Shown: positions 12,849 through 25,049, numbered from the stretch's first letter. The stretch is 64,000 nt of DNA from Parapristionchus giblindavisi (GCA_943737045.1 CALSFV010000362.1:124001-188000), one strand, 5' to 3'. Numbers and translations: made by a program. Notes: a model not told the origin generated them from the letters alone.

Positions 12849-13415
12849 ATGGCAGAGTCAGTACCTCCCGGAGATATCGCCACTCAACCCGGCAGCAAGA
12901 TTGTCTTCAATGCTCCTTATGATGACAAGCACACCTACCACATCAAGGTTAGTTTTAGGATCGCAGGCCTTTATGGTTTTAGGGTTTACGATCTTAGCCT
13001 TAGGATAGTAAAATCTTAGTGCTGATATGAGTGCTAATGACAAAATATTCAGGTAACCAACTCCTCTGCTCGTCGTATTGGATGGGCTTTCAAGACCACC
13101 AACATGAGAAGACTCGGTGTTGACCCCGGATCAGGAGTTCTCGACCCTAAGGAGAACGCTCTCATCGCCGTATCTTGCGATGCCTTCGCCTACGGACAGG
13201 AGGTACGATGATTTATAATAGTAATCCAGTGTTGTTACAGTACCATGTTTGATATACAGTAATCATTAATTTCCGTTCAGGACACCAACAATGACCGTAT
13301 TACCATCGAGTGGACCAACACCCCTGATGGAGCCGCCAAGCAGTTCCGTCGTGAATGGTTCCAGGGTGACGGTATGGTCCGCAGAAAGAACCTCCCCATC
13401 GAGTATAATCCCTGA
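12849..13415 (+). CDS. msp: Major sperm protein, 3 exons, 127 aa
   Basis: Cytoskeletal protein that polymerises to drive nematode sperm crawling and, when released, acts as a signal to the oocyte. Exons: 12849-12947, 13053-13202, 13281-13415 (TGA), 384 nt. The protein starts [20 protein letters not shown], has the family-typical [30 protein letters not shown] and [16 protein letters not shown], and ends LPIEYNP. Its length is exactly the canonical 127 aa. It lies divergently from the small MSP-domain gene about 1.7 kb away. C. elegans msp genes often have no introns; this copy has two, both with standard GT/AG ends. Confidence 0.97.
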
Positions 13416-13769
13416 AGTATAAGATAAACGATTATTACCTGCCCAAAACAGATTGTTCTTTTACAAAGCGAAATACATAAAAAAGATATCGGTGATAAAG
13501 ATAATTGTGAAAATAAATTGAATGAATGGAGGAATTTGGAGAAAACAAAGAAATTGTAACCTTGTTTATTTGAGACGTGGAGCCGTGGGAAACTTGATTG
13601 CACTCAATGAACAGACTTGGAAATTACTTATTTCGAGAAAAAACTAAACATCACAAGTAATTAAAAGGATGCAAACCCATGGCATGTAAACAACAATAAA
13701 TCACTTCTTGAATCTACCAATAACGATCATCATCAGTCGAAGTATTCCAGTCCAACTCCAGAAGTCCAG

Positions 13770-13868
13770 TTAGTTCAATTCAACAATTTCAATTTCTTCA
13801 TAGTGATTTCTCAATTCACGATTAGACGACTCAAAAGCAGGGATCTCCTCCTCACGCAACAAATCGAG
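13770..13868 (-). CDS. Orphan last-exon-like fragment, 32 aa
   Basis: A 99-bp block open on the minus strand, preceded by an acceptor (CTATGTAG) and ended by TAA. It reads LDLLREEEIPAFESSNRELR and further charged residues, and looks like a coiled-coil C-terminus. No upstream exon was found to the right, so it could be the relic of a lost gene or chance. Confidence 0.25.
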   Translation of the reverse strand, partial: LDLLREEEIPAFESSNRELRNHYEEIEIVELN

Positions 13869-14696
13869 CTACATAGATAATGATACTTTCCAAGGTGAAT
13901 TGTGCATTTGAGTAGGAGAAAAAAATTATAAGTGATTTCACGCATGCGCGACTGTGGATAATCAATTTAGCTTCCCAAAACACATGCCAATGTTCACATA
14001 ATAATGCGAAAGGCTATACAATCAAGGGATATGTAACCACTTGTAGTGTGAAACGTCGAGTGACTTTTATCAGAGAATAAGGCTCTGGAATGGTTTCAGA
14101 GATAGGTAAACTTACAAGTTGTTAGAGAAAGTTAAAGATTAAAATAACACTGAGTTAACGAGCCTTATGTACAGCTATTATTTACTTAAATGAAGTTTCT
14201 TTTAATTGTACCAATTGTCACGCCTTAGTCATTTTATGCATGAGGATGAAATCATGAGAGAATCTATGGAATTGTCACGTATACGTCCTGTAGCTCACAA
14301 TTTGATCTTTGAAGTCTCTTCAAAATGCGTAGTTTTTCTGGCATGTTTTGGTGCAACGTATCATTTTCCATTTGTCTTTATAGGATTCTTCTTGCTTGCA
14401 GCATAGTTTCCAACAACTGAAATCAATATTTTTAAATTAAAAATTGCCACATAAATACATTTTAAGTAAACAATTGGCCTTTAAATCAATGAATGACATT
14501 GAAAAATCAATAATGCTAAAACGAACTTGCGCATGCAGGATAACAAGGCGTCGCCGTTGGCAAAGGCAGAGACGATCGATAAAATTGAGAAGAATACGAG
14601 TAGAGTTAGTAGAGACAGACGCATTGACTGTAATAATGTAATAAAAAACATTTTAAACTTTAAATCTTACTTAGGTGGTTCTATAAAATACACGGG

Positions 14697-14961
14697 TATT
14701 GTGCGTATAAAATGTACTTGCATAAGAAAATGACAAACGGTGCTAACGAACGGAAGTCACAATCGAGAGGCGGGCGAGATGTAGCCTTCTACATGTCGCC
14801 CCGCCTCTCGATTGTCTCTCCGCTGCCTCTCTCTAACCCGGTTGACCTTCACCGCGCGCTATATGATACATTATATAAAAGAGATCGGCATAGTTTCTGA
14901 ACCATGCAAAGCAAGAAAGTCTCTTCTACAAATAAAACAAGTGATTTTTATACGCTCAATA
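14697..14961. mobile_element. Short inverted-repeat element (GCGTATAAAA ends) enclosing a hairpin
   Basis: Left end TATTGTGCGTATAAAA and right end TTTTATACGCTCAATA are inverted copies. A related element at about 27997-28219 has similar ends around ATGTACTTGCAT. Inside, 14760-14814 forms a hairpin: about 24 paired bases starting CAATCGAGAGGCGGG, loop CCTT. Probably a non-autonomous DNA transposon; TSD not resolved. Confidence 0.45.
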
Positions 14962-15465
14962 AGGTTAAAAAAGACAGAAAAATATCCTTACGATAGTTTT
15001 AAAAAACCTTACAAAGTAGTTTTTCTAAAGCTTTCTCAGTAGCAAAACCCACCGCTAGTGAAGGATTGATATTACTTTGAATGAACAGAATTTGCGTCGA
15101 TTTACATTTTCTATTTGCATGTCTTATTAAATGAAACATTTAGTTAAATTCTATTAATATTCCACTTAGTTTCATCCTGAACGAAATTTTTCCAAATTCT
15201 CAGTTTATAATTGAATAAGTTGTGTAGTAATTTTTAGCGCGGTCTTTTATTTTCTATTGATGTCCATTATTCTAAGAAATCCATTGAACACTCATCACAG
15301 CCTTAAAAAAAAGAATAAAGCTCCCTAATTTGAATGTCCAATCTGGCTAGGATTTTTCGCATTCAAAAAAGTGAGAGAGAATGAGCAGATTCAATATCAT
15401 AGTAGGCTATTCTCTCTTTCATGTCACTTCCATATGGTTATCAATAATCTAAACATCCTAATATT

Positions 15466-15620
15466 GATTTCCTCATCGATAATACTCCCCTTTATGTCAA
15501 AGAATTTACCGATCTAGGAATTACATACACTAATTCTCTATCCCCTCATATCTAATCTATTGTATCCAAAGTCAAAAGCAGATTCGCTTATATTTACCGA
15601 ATCTTCAGAAAATCTAAAAG
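15466..15620 (+). pseudogene. Non-LTR retrotransposon reverse transcriptase remnant
   Basis: The plus-strand frame reads VKEFTDLGITYTNSLSPHI, then a stop, then SKVKSRFAYIYRIFRKSK. DLGI followed by hydrophobic residues and a basic helix is typical of the C-terminal part of LINE reverse transcriptases. It is broken by TAA at 15553-15555 and has no open frame beyond. Orientation is opposite to the LINE fragment at 16.0-17.0 kb, so it is a separate insertion. Confidence 0.5.
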
Positions 15621-15998
15621 TTAACAATTTGACTATCCGCTATTCGATAAATATCAAGATTAGATTGTAGGCAAGTCTGAGACGCACCAGTCTTTATCTC
15701 AAACTTGACTAATTAAACTTATACGGGAATACAATGAATAATAACAATAATAGAGATAAAAATAATAATAAGAACAGTATATGTTGAAGGGAACAGGGGT
15801 TTAAATAGGAAAGCGATTCAATACAAATGTGAGGTGATTAATCTAAAGAAGGAACACAAAGGAAAAGAATAATAAAGAAATACAAAGACGGAAATAAGAA
15901 ATACAAAAGATAAATACAAAGAAGGGAAGGGAAGGAATTGAAGGAAAATATTATATTATTCATTATTTTAATCATTTTACTTTCGCGAAGTCGATAAA

Positions 15999-16996
15999 TC
16001 TTTATTTATTTATTTATTTATTTGATACACCCGTGACAGGTGCGACAGCAAATACAGAAACGTTAAGAGAAATAATAAGAATGATAGAAAGGACTTGGGG
16101 AAGGTGACAGGTGTTATATATCGATAGCTATCAGATTTCCGGTGTTCCAGTAGGAGTGAGGTGGACGAGGCCTCAGAACGGGAAGAGGACCGTTCAGATC
16201 CATATAACTGGTTGGATCAGAATGGAAACACCGGGATAGATAACTAAAGATTGGGTACTTCGACTTGTAGGGTCTGGGGGAGTTGTGGATGGCGAAATAG
16301 GTGGAATTTAATAGACTGAATTGACAAAATTGGATTACAAATTCGATGTAAATTACACAAAAAACGGGTTGTACGATGTGCAAATGAGCTACGAAGATTC
16401 TCTCTTTTAGCAATAGGAATGTGAATAGAGAATGCATTGTGACGAGAATTACAGTTTCGTAAACAATAATAATCGGACATAGGTACATCGACAAGTGAGC
16501 GAATTATCTTTACAGCAAAAATGATGTCAGCGACTAAACGTCGTGAATAAAGAGAATGTAAATGATAATTATCAATTCTAAGATTGTAAATGGGGGGTGA
16601 GGTAGTGGAAAGGGTGGTACGATAATGTAATAATCTAGTGAAAAGGTGCTGGGGTTTCTCTAATTGTCTAATAAGACCCTTCGCAGAGGGAGACCATACT
16701 GGTGAAGCATACTCAAGAACGGGTAAAATGAATGATCGGTAGGCTCTAACGTAGGGATCAACAGATGTACAAGAAACAGAACGGAATAAAAGGTAGATAA
16801 GCTTATTAGCTTTCTGACAGATAATATCTATATGAGAACGAAAGGATAAAGAATGATCAATGTATACACCAAGATCACGAATAGGTTCTGGAAGAGAATT
16901 GAGGTTGGAATCGGGGATAGGAAGAAGAAAAGAGTTGAGATGGTACTGGTGACACTGGTACTTTGAAATCTTATCATTTATACAATAAACAACCAT
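15999..16996 (-). mobile_element. 5'-truncated LINE (CR1/Jockey-like), RT C-terminal region
   Basis: A 250-codon open frame (16996-16244) carries the LINE thumb/C-terminal signature: RDLGVYIDHSLSFRSHI, YRSFILPVLEYASPVWSPSA and following LEKPQHLFTRLL. No catalytic YADD region is present, so the copy is truncated at its 5' end near 17000. The 3' end on the minus strand finishes in an AAAT-type tail (TTTA repeats at 15999-16023 on plus), as expected for target-primed insertion. It could not move by itself. Confidence 0.8.
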
Positions 16997-17135
16997 TACT
17001 ACGTTGTGTCGTCAGTACAGTACAGTAGTCGAATCACAAAAGTTTGGATCAGAAATTTAAGAGCTTCAATTACTCCAGCCATACATAACCAGCTATTTCC
17101 ATTAGTTCACACTTTATTTTCGTTTAATTTCATTA

Positions 17136-17230
17136 GGCGGTGCTACATTCTCAAAAGGGGCGTCCACGTGCGTTTTATTAACTGAAAAACGCGCGTGGAC
17201 GTGCACACGTTTTGAAACTGTAACACCGCC
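17136..17230. mobile_element. 95-bp foldback MITE, GGCGGTG termini
   Basis: Ends GGCGGTGCTACATT and AACTGTAACACCGCC are inverted; the interior pairs CGTCCACGTGCG with CGCGTGGACG. Flanks are TTA (left) and TAA (right). The termini resemble the TGTGGTGTTA family at 17982, 38789 and 39186. Confidence 0.6.
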
Positions 17231-17551
17231 TAATAGATCATACCAATTCCACAGTTAAATTTACCGTATCGTACACAGTAAAATCTTCATCTTCCATACC
17301 CTCTACGGTTATCTTCATACTACCGTCTACAAGTTCCTCTACAGAATCGTTTACTTTCACAACTACTCTTTCATTTACTATATCGTCTAGAGCACTACCC
17401 TCTCCAATATCTTCAGACTACCCTCTCCAATATCTTCAGACTACCCTCTCCAATACCCTGTCAAGTCAGGGATTAATTATATTTAGATTCGGCAGATCAA
17501 CTATTTAGAGAAGTTAGATAATGACGCATTAAGTTATCACTCTTTTGCACC

Positions 17552-17649
17552 GTTACATTTGCCTTATGTGCCTACGCCGTAACCCCCCTCTGCCTCCTCT
17601 CCGACGCTGCGGAGGGGGTTACGGCGTAGGCACGAAAGGCGAATGTAAC
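17552..17649. mobile_element. 98-bp foldback MITE next to the tRNA gene
   Basis: GTTACATTTGCC at 17552 pairs with GGCGAATGTAAC ending at 17649. Inside, TGCCTACGCCGTAACCCCC pairs with GGGGGTTACGGCGTAGGCA. It ends 68 bp before the tRNA-Ser. Its outer word GTTACATT matches the other foldback elements. Confidence 0.6.
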
Positions 17650-17717
17650 ACCGCATAACAATAAGTGTGCAATTGCGAGATGCATATCTAAAGGGAATGA
17701 TCCATTGCTCCACTCGT

Positions 17718-17799
17718 GCAGCGATGTCCGAGTGGTTAAGGAGATAGACTTGAAATCTATTGGGCATTGCCCGCGTAGGTTCGAACCCTGCTCGCTGCG
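17718..17799 (+). tRNA. tRNA-Ser (anticodon TGA)
   Basis: An 82-nt tRNA with seven-base acceptor stem GCAGCGA/TCGCTGC. A-box region is TGTCCGAGTGGTTAAGG. The anticodon stem-loop ATAGACTTGAAATCTAT places TGA in the anticodon position. A long variable arm (GGGCATTGCCC region) is typical of serine tRNAs. The T arm GTAGGTTCGAACCCTGC carries the B box. No intron. It looks functional. Confidence 0.93.
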
Positions 17800-17981
17800 A
17801 TATCTTTTGCATTTTTTCCTTATTCATAGTTGTAGAAATTTTTGAGTTTTAGACTATCCGCACCCATATGCGTCATCAATAAAATTTATTGTTTGCAGAT
17901 AAATGAGATCTTAATTCTCCTGACCATCTTCATTTGTCAACATTTATCAGTGATTTTTCGATCCTGAAAATGGGGTTTTTA

Positions 17982-18447
17982 TGTGGTGTTAATTTTTTGT
18001 AAATAGAATTGGAAATTGTAAAAAGGATGTTAATTTTGTCCATTTGTAAATAGCATTGTAAAAAGCAAATATCTCGGTTCTCTGACTAGTTAGAGACTTG
18101 AAACTTGGTTTTTGGGTTAGAAACCACGAAAAAAGCTTATAAACGAAGTATCAAGTCTCTATCTCTATAAAGAGCGGAGATATTTGCTTTTTACAAGAAT
18201 GTTCGAGTTGTTCCCAAAAGCATGTAAAAATCGTGTAAAAAGTAAATATCTGCGCTCTTTGCAGAGATAGAGTCTTGAAACTTCGTTTATAAGCTTTTTT
18301 CGTAGGTTCTAACTCAAAAACCAAGTTTCAAGTCTCTAACTAGTCAGAGAACCGAGATATTTGCTTTTTACAAATGCTTTTATAAGTGGACAAAATTAAC
18401 ACCCTTTTTACAATTTCCAATTCCATTTACAAGAAATTAACACCACA
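17982..18447. mobile_element. 466-bp near-perfect foldback element, TGTGGTGTTA termini
   Basis: Almost the whole element is an inverted repeat around about 18212. Ends are TGTGGTGTTAATTTTTTG and AAATTAACACCACA. Flanks TTA/TCA are compatible with a mutated 3-bp TWA target duplication. No coding capacity. Confidence 0.8.
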
Positions 18448-18844
18448 TCATATTCTTTGAACCAGAACAACGTGGTTATTGTGTTTTTGGCTTACTTTGT
18501 TTCATCTTCACCAAAAAGATTCTTCAAGAAGTCCTACAAGACGACGCTGCCTTCCATAGAAATTAACAGAATGTTTTTAAACAAACAGATCATTCATACT
18601 ATTTCGCTGTCATAGGTTTGCACAACAATAGTTTTACAACAATAGTTTAGAAGTAATGAATTTGACTTTATACGTTATCTCAGTGTAATGGCTGTTGGCT
18701 GTGGCAAAACGACCACTAAATCAATCTCGAACTCTATTGCATATTTGTAATACTGTGATTCACTATTATAAAGTAGCAAAATGGTCCTGAAATTAAATTT
18801 ATTAAGATTTTGAATAACTAAATAACTAAAGAAAATATAAACAT

Positions 18845-18990
18845 TTAACTCACACGAATTAGCCTGATTGCTGAATCGATCGAATCAATAATAATATTAG
18901 CTGATTGAATGAATGTTTCGCTGAGTTCATTTACTGTTGATTTCAATTCATTTGCCCGCAATCTCTCGCTTTTTTGTCCACGACATAATG
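18845..18990 (-). pseudogene. Coiled-coil exon fragment, copy 1
   Basis: Minus-strand exon-like block reading ANELKSTVNELSETFIQSAN then IIIDSIDSAIRLIR, ended by a GTGAGT donor. A diverged duplicate with flanking non-coding sequence lies at about 33300-33675. Family not recognised; probably a duplicated relic rather than an active gene. Confidence 0.4.
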
Positions 18991-19166
18991 TGGAGAGTAA
19001 AATTAGCTGGATCCTGGGTTTGGGTCCTAAAGTTTTTACTCTATTGCTGAAGTTTGATCTTTGATTTTTGTCCTCAATTCTAGAAGCTAGCATAAAAAAA
19101 TCAAGAATGTATCAAGTGGAAAATTAGCAAAAAGAGTTTGGACCAGCTATGTGAGATTTTTTTGCT

Positions 19167-19249
19167 GATCCCTCTCGGGGGATTGCTTTCCCGCAGACCA
19201 ACAGGAACGGTTGATTGGCAGAGCTCTTAACCACTAGACCATGGGTCCC
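19167..19249 (-). other. tRNA-like module, left arm of the 2.9-kb foldback
   Basis: The minus strand reads GGGACCCATGGTCTAGTGG, a good A box like that of tRNA-Glu. It ends with AATCCCCCGAGAGGGATC, a degraded B-box/T-arm. The acceptor stem does not close, so it is not called as a tRNA. Confidence 0.5.
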
Positions 19250-21846
19250 TATGATGTTATGTGTGAGAGGATCCAGATATACTCACCCATACCCATACTT
19301 ATGTGCCGATTCATGACTCCGCCCATTTTTGATGAGCTCTATTTATTTATATCGATTCTGGCTCCGCCCATTTAACTTCGCGGGCTGGGACACCTATTTT
19401 AAACATCAACAACCCCAAAAACTTTATTATTTCAGAAAACGAGATCCAGCGAAAGCCTGAAAACGCCGATAAACGCAGCGTGACGACGGGGCAGCACATC
19501 TCCAGACGTTCGTACGAATTGACCATCAACGTCGTTGATGACGACCTTCTGATGACATCATCGAAGAAGGAGACTAAACGATGTACCTGAAGAACGATAA
19601 ATTAGCAGTGATTCATATTGGCAACAATCTTCTACAATCGTTCACAAGCGTTGGTAATCTACATAGTTTTATACGCCAACTTCGTAGATAGCGAAACATA
19701 CTAAAAATGCAGTCTGAGGTTTTTGATAAACGAAAGCGTTTACGACCATATACGATATAAGATGGTGCAACTACCGTACCTTTGGTCGAGTGATGGATAC
19801 CGTGGTGCAGTTTGATAGACTTCACACCGAGATCTGCACACGAAGAAGGTCCAGCTACGGGTGAGAAGACAGGTCCAGAGTACGTAGAGTGACGATTATG
19901 CGAAATAATATTCATTAAGTATGCTTGAGTAGCACCAAAACTATGTACAGTATACCCTGTCACAACGGATATACGGTGCGGAGCAGAGGGGATGTCCTTC
20001 GGAATAAGTAGTTCACCTCGTCACATCAATTCACTGTTGACAACGTTTAACTGAAATAGATTTGAAATTATTTAATTTCTTTCCCCATAGGCAAAGAAAG
20101 AGAGAGAAAAGAACAGCGAAGATTCATGGGAGAACTGTAAATTAAGAATATGAATACTAGATGGAACAGTGAAGGAAAAGATCAAAGATCAACTTTCAAA
20201 GGGAGTTAACGAGAGACAAAAGGAATGTGGACAATACGACAGATAACAAAAGAGAAAATGAACATGAATGACAATACGGAGCATATAATTGTAAAAAAAA
20301 ATTGAACAATTCTCATTGAATGACTCTATCGTTATCTCAACATCATCCTCTTTCTCTACTATGTTCAAACCGCTCATTACTTTCAGGACGTGAGTGATCG
20401 TTCTCTGATCAGAGCAGAGAGTGTACAGACATGAGAGAGTGCAGAGAGAGAGTGAGAGAACGCTGAGAAAGGAATACAGCAAGAGTGATCTACCCTTGTT
20501 CCCCCAATCATTGTTCAATCCAGTCTAGGTCTCTTTCACGCCATTTTCTGTTGTTTATGTCTTCATCTGTTTTCATTCTTCTTCGAATATAGTTCATATT
20601 ACAATACCTCTCCATATGTTGCCTTAATCTCTCTCTCAATCTATCTCTTTATCTCTCCCTCTTCCTATCCTTCCTCTCCCTCTCTCCCTCTCCCTCTCTA
20701 CCTCTTTGATATCGCATAATTATTGATCGATTTTCTTCTCTCATTAGTGAAATCTCGTTTTACACCTTTTATAAAAGGCAAATATTGTCGTTCATTATCA
20801 CTCGTTCATTCCAATTTGCATTTCATGCGCTATTATTATTGTGTACGCTCCAAAGTCTGACCTAGCGTACCACTCTACGTATTTGAATTCCCGCACGTTC
20901 ACATTGTAGTCTGACGTACGAGGTAGATCATCGGTAATCGATTCCCATCTATGTATTATTTCACGTAATCGTCACTCTACGTACTCTGGACCTGTCTTCT
21001 CACCCTTAGCTGGACGTTCTTCATGTGCATGTCTCGGTGTGAAGTCTATCAAACTGCACCACGGTATCCATCACTCGACCAAAGGTACGGTAGTTGCACC
21101 ATCTTATATCGTATATGGTCGTAAACGCTTTCGTTTATCAAAAACCTCAGACTGCATTTTTAGTATGTTTCGCTATCTACGAAGTTGGCGTATAAAACTA
21201 TGTAGATTACCAATCTTTTTGCGCCTAATCATAAACATCCTCCTTCGGATTTGTTTACATTGTCTTTTGAGCACTGTACATTCCGGTATATCATTACTCA
21301 TATATTTGGTTCACGAGTGCTTTCGATTTTGGGCAAACATAACTAAGAATCAATTTATGGTGCATATAAGGGTATACGGTGTACAACATTAACTGCCTCA
21401 TTTTGAAGATGAACCTTTGTCAGTGTCTTCTCCTGGTATACAGTGGTGGTACGCTTGCGAATGAGCGTAGAAGATTGTTACAAATATGAATCAGTGCTAA
21501 TTTATCATTCTTCAGGTACATCGTTTCGTCTCTTCTTCGATGATGTCATGAGAAGGCCGTCATCAACAACGTTGATGGTCAATTCGTACGAACGTCTGGA
21601 GAATTGATGTATTGCCCCGTCGTCACGCTGCGTTTTTCGACGTTTTCAGGCTTTGGCTGGATCTCGTTTTCTGAAATAATAAAGTTTTTGGGGTTGTTGA
21701 TGTTTAAAATAGGTGTCCCAGCTAAATGGGCGGATCGAGAATCTATATAAATAAATAGAGCTCGCCAAAATGGGCGGAGTCATTCATCGGCACATGAGTA
21801 TGGGTATGGGTGACTATATCTGGATCCTCACACACATAACATCATA

Positions 21847-21931
21847 GGGACCCATGGTCTAGTGGATAACAGCTCTGCCAATCAACCGTGCCTGTTGGTC
21901 GGCGGGAAAGTTCAATCCCCCGAGAGGGATC
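21847..21931 (+). other. tRNA-like module, right arm of the 2.9-kb foldback
   Basis: Inverted partner of the module at 19167-19249, with GGGACCCATGGTCTAGTGG and a better preserved AAGTTCAATCCCCCGAG. The likely origin is a tRNA-derived pol III unit caught in the element before its arms formed. Confidence 0.5.
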
Positions 21932-22318
21932 AGCAAAAGAAGATCTCACATAACTGGTCCAAACTCTTTTTGCTAATTTTCCACTTGATGCTTTCTTGAT
22001 TTTTTTATGCTAGCTTTTATGCCAAGTGAGTGAAAAGTAATGAATCATGAATTAACTTTTTTCATGATATCAAGCGTTCGAAGTTATCAGAAGCGTAGAC
22101 AAGACTGAAAACTCAAATTGACAAAAATATATCTAGAACTTGTGGAACTGAACTTATATTATATTATATTTTAAATAGGTTCAAATTCACTTTAAGATCA
22201 GTTGTAATCGTTGAGATCTGAAATATTGTGTTTTGGCATGATATCGAAAGGGAAAAAAACACGTTTTAGGAAGTTGGCACGAGTACCTGAAGCAGTCCCT
22301 CCTCTGAATGGTGTAGAA

Positions 22319-22999
22319 TAGGGTGGCGAGAATTGCTCTCGAATGAGCCTGTTTTGTAGTCTCTATCGAGTCGAGGTCGAATGGAGAGGATATTCGTTCC
22401 CCTTGGCAGTCTCTATCTCTCTCCCTAGGATAATCGTTTTTAGGTCGAGTCGAAGTCGAGTCGAGCGTTTTTCAAGGCCGTGTTTGAACAAAACTAGACA
22501 AATTATGTATATTTGAAATCAGCAAAACGAGATCTTTAAAATGATACACAATTCGCATCGAATAATTCAAATTAAAATTTCTCTTTTTTTCTTTTTTTGT
22601 CTGATGATAGCGAGATTGAAGAGTTTGAATCTGATGACGAATTGGAACTTTAATAATAGTATTGCCATAATAATTGTTATCAAATTAATAATATTATTGT
22701 ATCATAAACCAACAAATTATTTTAAAAAATTTTTTTGAAAAAAATTGTTAAATTTGGCTTCGTTTTATAGCACTTAATGAGCTGATGTCAGAAGTTTAAA
22801 AAGTATTGAATTTGGTCAATGCAGTGCTGAGAAAAACCTTTCCATTCGATTTCGACTCGACTGTTTTTTGACTATTCGAGACAATGACCCCTCTCCCGGC
22901 TCATTCGATGAGAGAGAGATCGTAAATGCCTCTCTCTCCGATTACTCGGCCAAGACTGCCAGTGGGAACGAATACTCTTGCGCCATTCTTGCCACCCTA
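22319..22999. mobile_element. hAT-like non-autonomous transposon, 681 bp, 8-bp TSD
   Basis: Termini TAGGGTGGCGAGAA and TTCTTGCCACCCTA are inverted (one mismatch in about 14). They are flanked by the perfect 8-bp direct repeat GTGTAGAA at 22311-22318 and 23000-23007. An 8-bp duplication with TAGGG-type ends is the hallmark of the hAT superfamily. No transposase is encoded. Subterminal GAGTCGAGTCGA motifs occur on both sides. Confidence 0.8.
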
Positions 23000-23007
23000 G
23001 TGTAGAA

Positions 23008-24557
23008 CATAAATAATCTCATTCTCATCTGTATCTACTATGTTTGACCATTCCAGCCTTCAATATAAGTAAACAAATATAATATTAACTACTATTGGAT
23101 TCCGAAATAAAATACGTGAACGATATATCGCAAAAGAATTATGGCAAATATGACATAACTTTTCCAAGAATCTATTGATACTTTATCGAAATTCATCTGA
23201 AATCGTGTTGTTGACAATTTGAATACGCTTAGTAATAATTCTACCATTTGTCCCACAATTATATCTTTCCAAAAAAGTATTAATTTGTCCGTAGGTACTC
23301 GGTATGTAATAATTAATTGTTATTTTCTCTTATCTCAACACCGAAGTTGTTGCACCGTATTTTATATAATGCATCATGACTTCAATTGTTCACTATATCT
23401 AAGACATCCTTGCAACGCATAAATTTGTTATTATTTATTATAATTTTGATTCTTATTTTTTCTCAGGTAGTGTAGCTGGCGTTGCCCGTGCCAAGTGATT
23501 TATTAAAGTCATTCAACAGGTTCGTATAAGTATTACTTTGAGCGTATTACTCAGCTTCATCAACTAAATATATCAGGCCGCCAGAGAAGAGTGATATTTT
23601 CTTTCTTTAGTAACACATATTTTGACTTTCACATACAAAATATGTACCAGGCGAACTATTAGAGTCATTTAGCTTTTTTTTATTTTTTCGAAATTTTAAT
23701 TTTTGTTAATTTTGTATTTTTTTCTGTGAAGTTATCCCCGAACGCCACCCGTCTCAATAGTGGTGCTATATCGAGTTGAGTGCGCGCGATGACTCTCTGC
23801 GTCTCTGCCCATCGATCTCGTCTGATCATCTGGCCACTCTATCCCTGATCTAGCACTGAAACGGAACCACTTCCTATCTTGTAATCAATACTATAATCAT
23901 CTTGTATTCAATTCTATAGTCACATTTCAAGTTTTTAAATGTGAGATGTGTTTTCTTTTAACAGAAAATAACAAGTTACATTCAACAAATGAGAAAACCT
24001 GTCCAAAACCTTTATTTTCGCCCATTGAATTGAGGACAAAGATCAAAGATAAAACTTCAGCAATAGAGTAAAAACTTTTGTGAACATCTCTAACGTGTAT
24101 TTGAGCTTTGAAAATAAGAGATTTCATTAAGAGGAGCAGGGACGAGAGATATGAGAGAGATATAATTATTATCATGTAGGATCTGATAATGAACATACAT
24201 CGTTAAGTAATCCATCCAATCCTTTCATATATTGATCACTTACCATTCTCGTGAATCAAAAATTGAGATCTATTTGTGTTAGCGCAACGTCGAATCCAAT
24301 TCACACCAACAATGACATTTTCCAGCCATGTAATGGAGCTCACTCTCCAACAACCTCAATGAAAATCTCATTTAGTTTACAGAAAATGGGTAGTGTTCAA
24401 TAACAATTACAGACACATCAGATACAATAAGAGAGCTTCAGTAGTATCAACTACCATAATCAATCGATGATCTTCTATCTATTCATATCTATTTATTAGT
24501 ACGTTAATCGTCACTGTGCAGTCATTCTTCCCGATCGTATGGCTCTCCATGCTGCCT
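23008..24557. other. Intergenic, AT-rich, no supported gene
   Basis: No exon chain or domain seen. A segment at about 24033-24085 (AATTGAGGACAAAGATCAAA and on) matches the minus strand of about 19030-19080, so it is another copy of that dispersed repeat. Confidence 0.4.
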
Positions 24558-24929
24558 TGTAGTGTTAGGGTTGGATACCCAGCCCTATGATAATTCTCCT
24601 ACTATTGATATATGATCTTTGTAATTGTATTATGTGTTCTAGTCATTATGCTAATTATATTACTTTTGCATTTCTTTCTATGTCTCATTTATTTTGCATT
24701 GTAATCAATTATGGTCCATTACCATAATTGTAAGTTGATGTCGTGTCTTTCGTTGTATTATCTTTAGTCTGGGACTCGTGTCGTTGTAGAGTGAGGTTGT
24801 GTAGTAGTTGTTATTGGATTGTGTTTAGTCTTAGTCAGTGTAGATAAAGTTTATATTTATTGATCTTTGGTCTTTGGTCTTGTGGTATCACAGCAAAAGG
24901 AGAACTCCGGCTAAAGTTACTTTCGTACA
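24558..24929 (+). mobile_element. Candidate LTR of a retrotransposon relic
   Basis: The block starts TGTAGTGTTAGGG and ends CGTACA (TG...CA), and is followed at once by TGGGGGCCGAACC, which could serve as a tRNA primer-binding site. A leader with tandem repeats and a gag-like ORF follow. No second LTR was found in the window, so the boundaries rest on motifs only. Confidence 0.4.
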
Positions 24930-25049
24930 TGGGGGCCGAACCGACCTTTGCTTGCTGAAAACCACTTGTATCATTGACCAAATTGATCTACCTTTTGACT
25001 AAGAGAGAGAGAGAGGAAGAGGATTGTATTGTGGATATCGTATCGTCGG

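Larger units (their letters stand above)
19084..22016. mobile_element. 2.9-kb foldback element with tRNA-like sequence in both arms
   Basis: Left arm 19084-19912 and right arm about 20951-22016 are inverted copies. The right arm carries an extra insert of about 240 bp from about 21213. Outer ends are AAGCTAGCATAAAAAAATC and its complement. If the true end is CATAAAAAAATC, a 4-bp CTAG duplication flanks it. The central spacer of about 1 kb is AT/CT-rich. The matching ORFs in both arms (19613-19963 minus; 21039-21392 plus) are the same arm sequence and match no family I know. Confidence 0.75.

Noticed and set aside
16114..16494. 126-codon ORF overlapping the LINE fragment
   Set aside because: Different frame of the LINE reverse transcriptase; no similarity of its own.
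17564..17827. 87-codon minus-strand ORF
   Set aside because: It overlaps the tRNA-Ser and the foldback element; antisense shadow.
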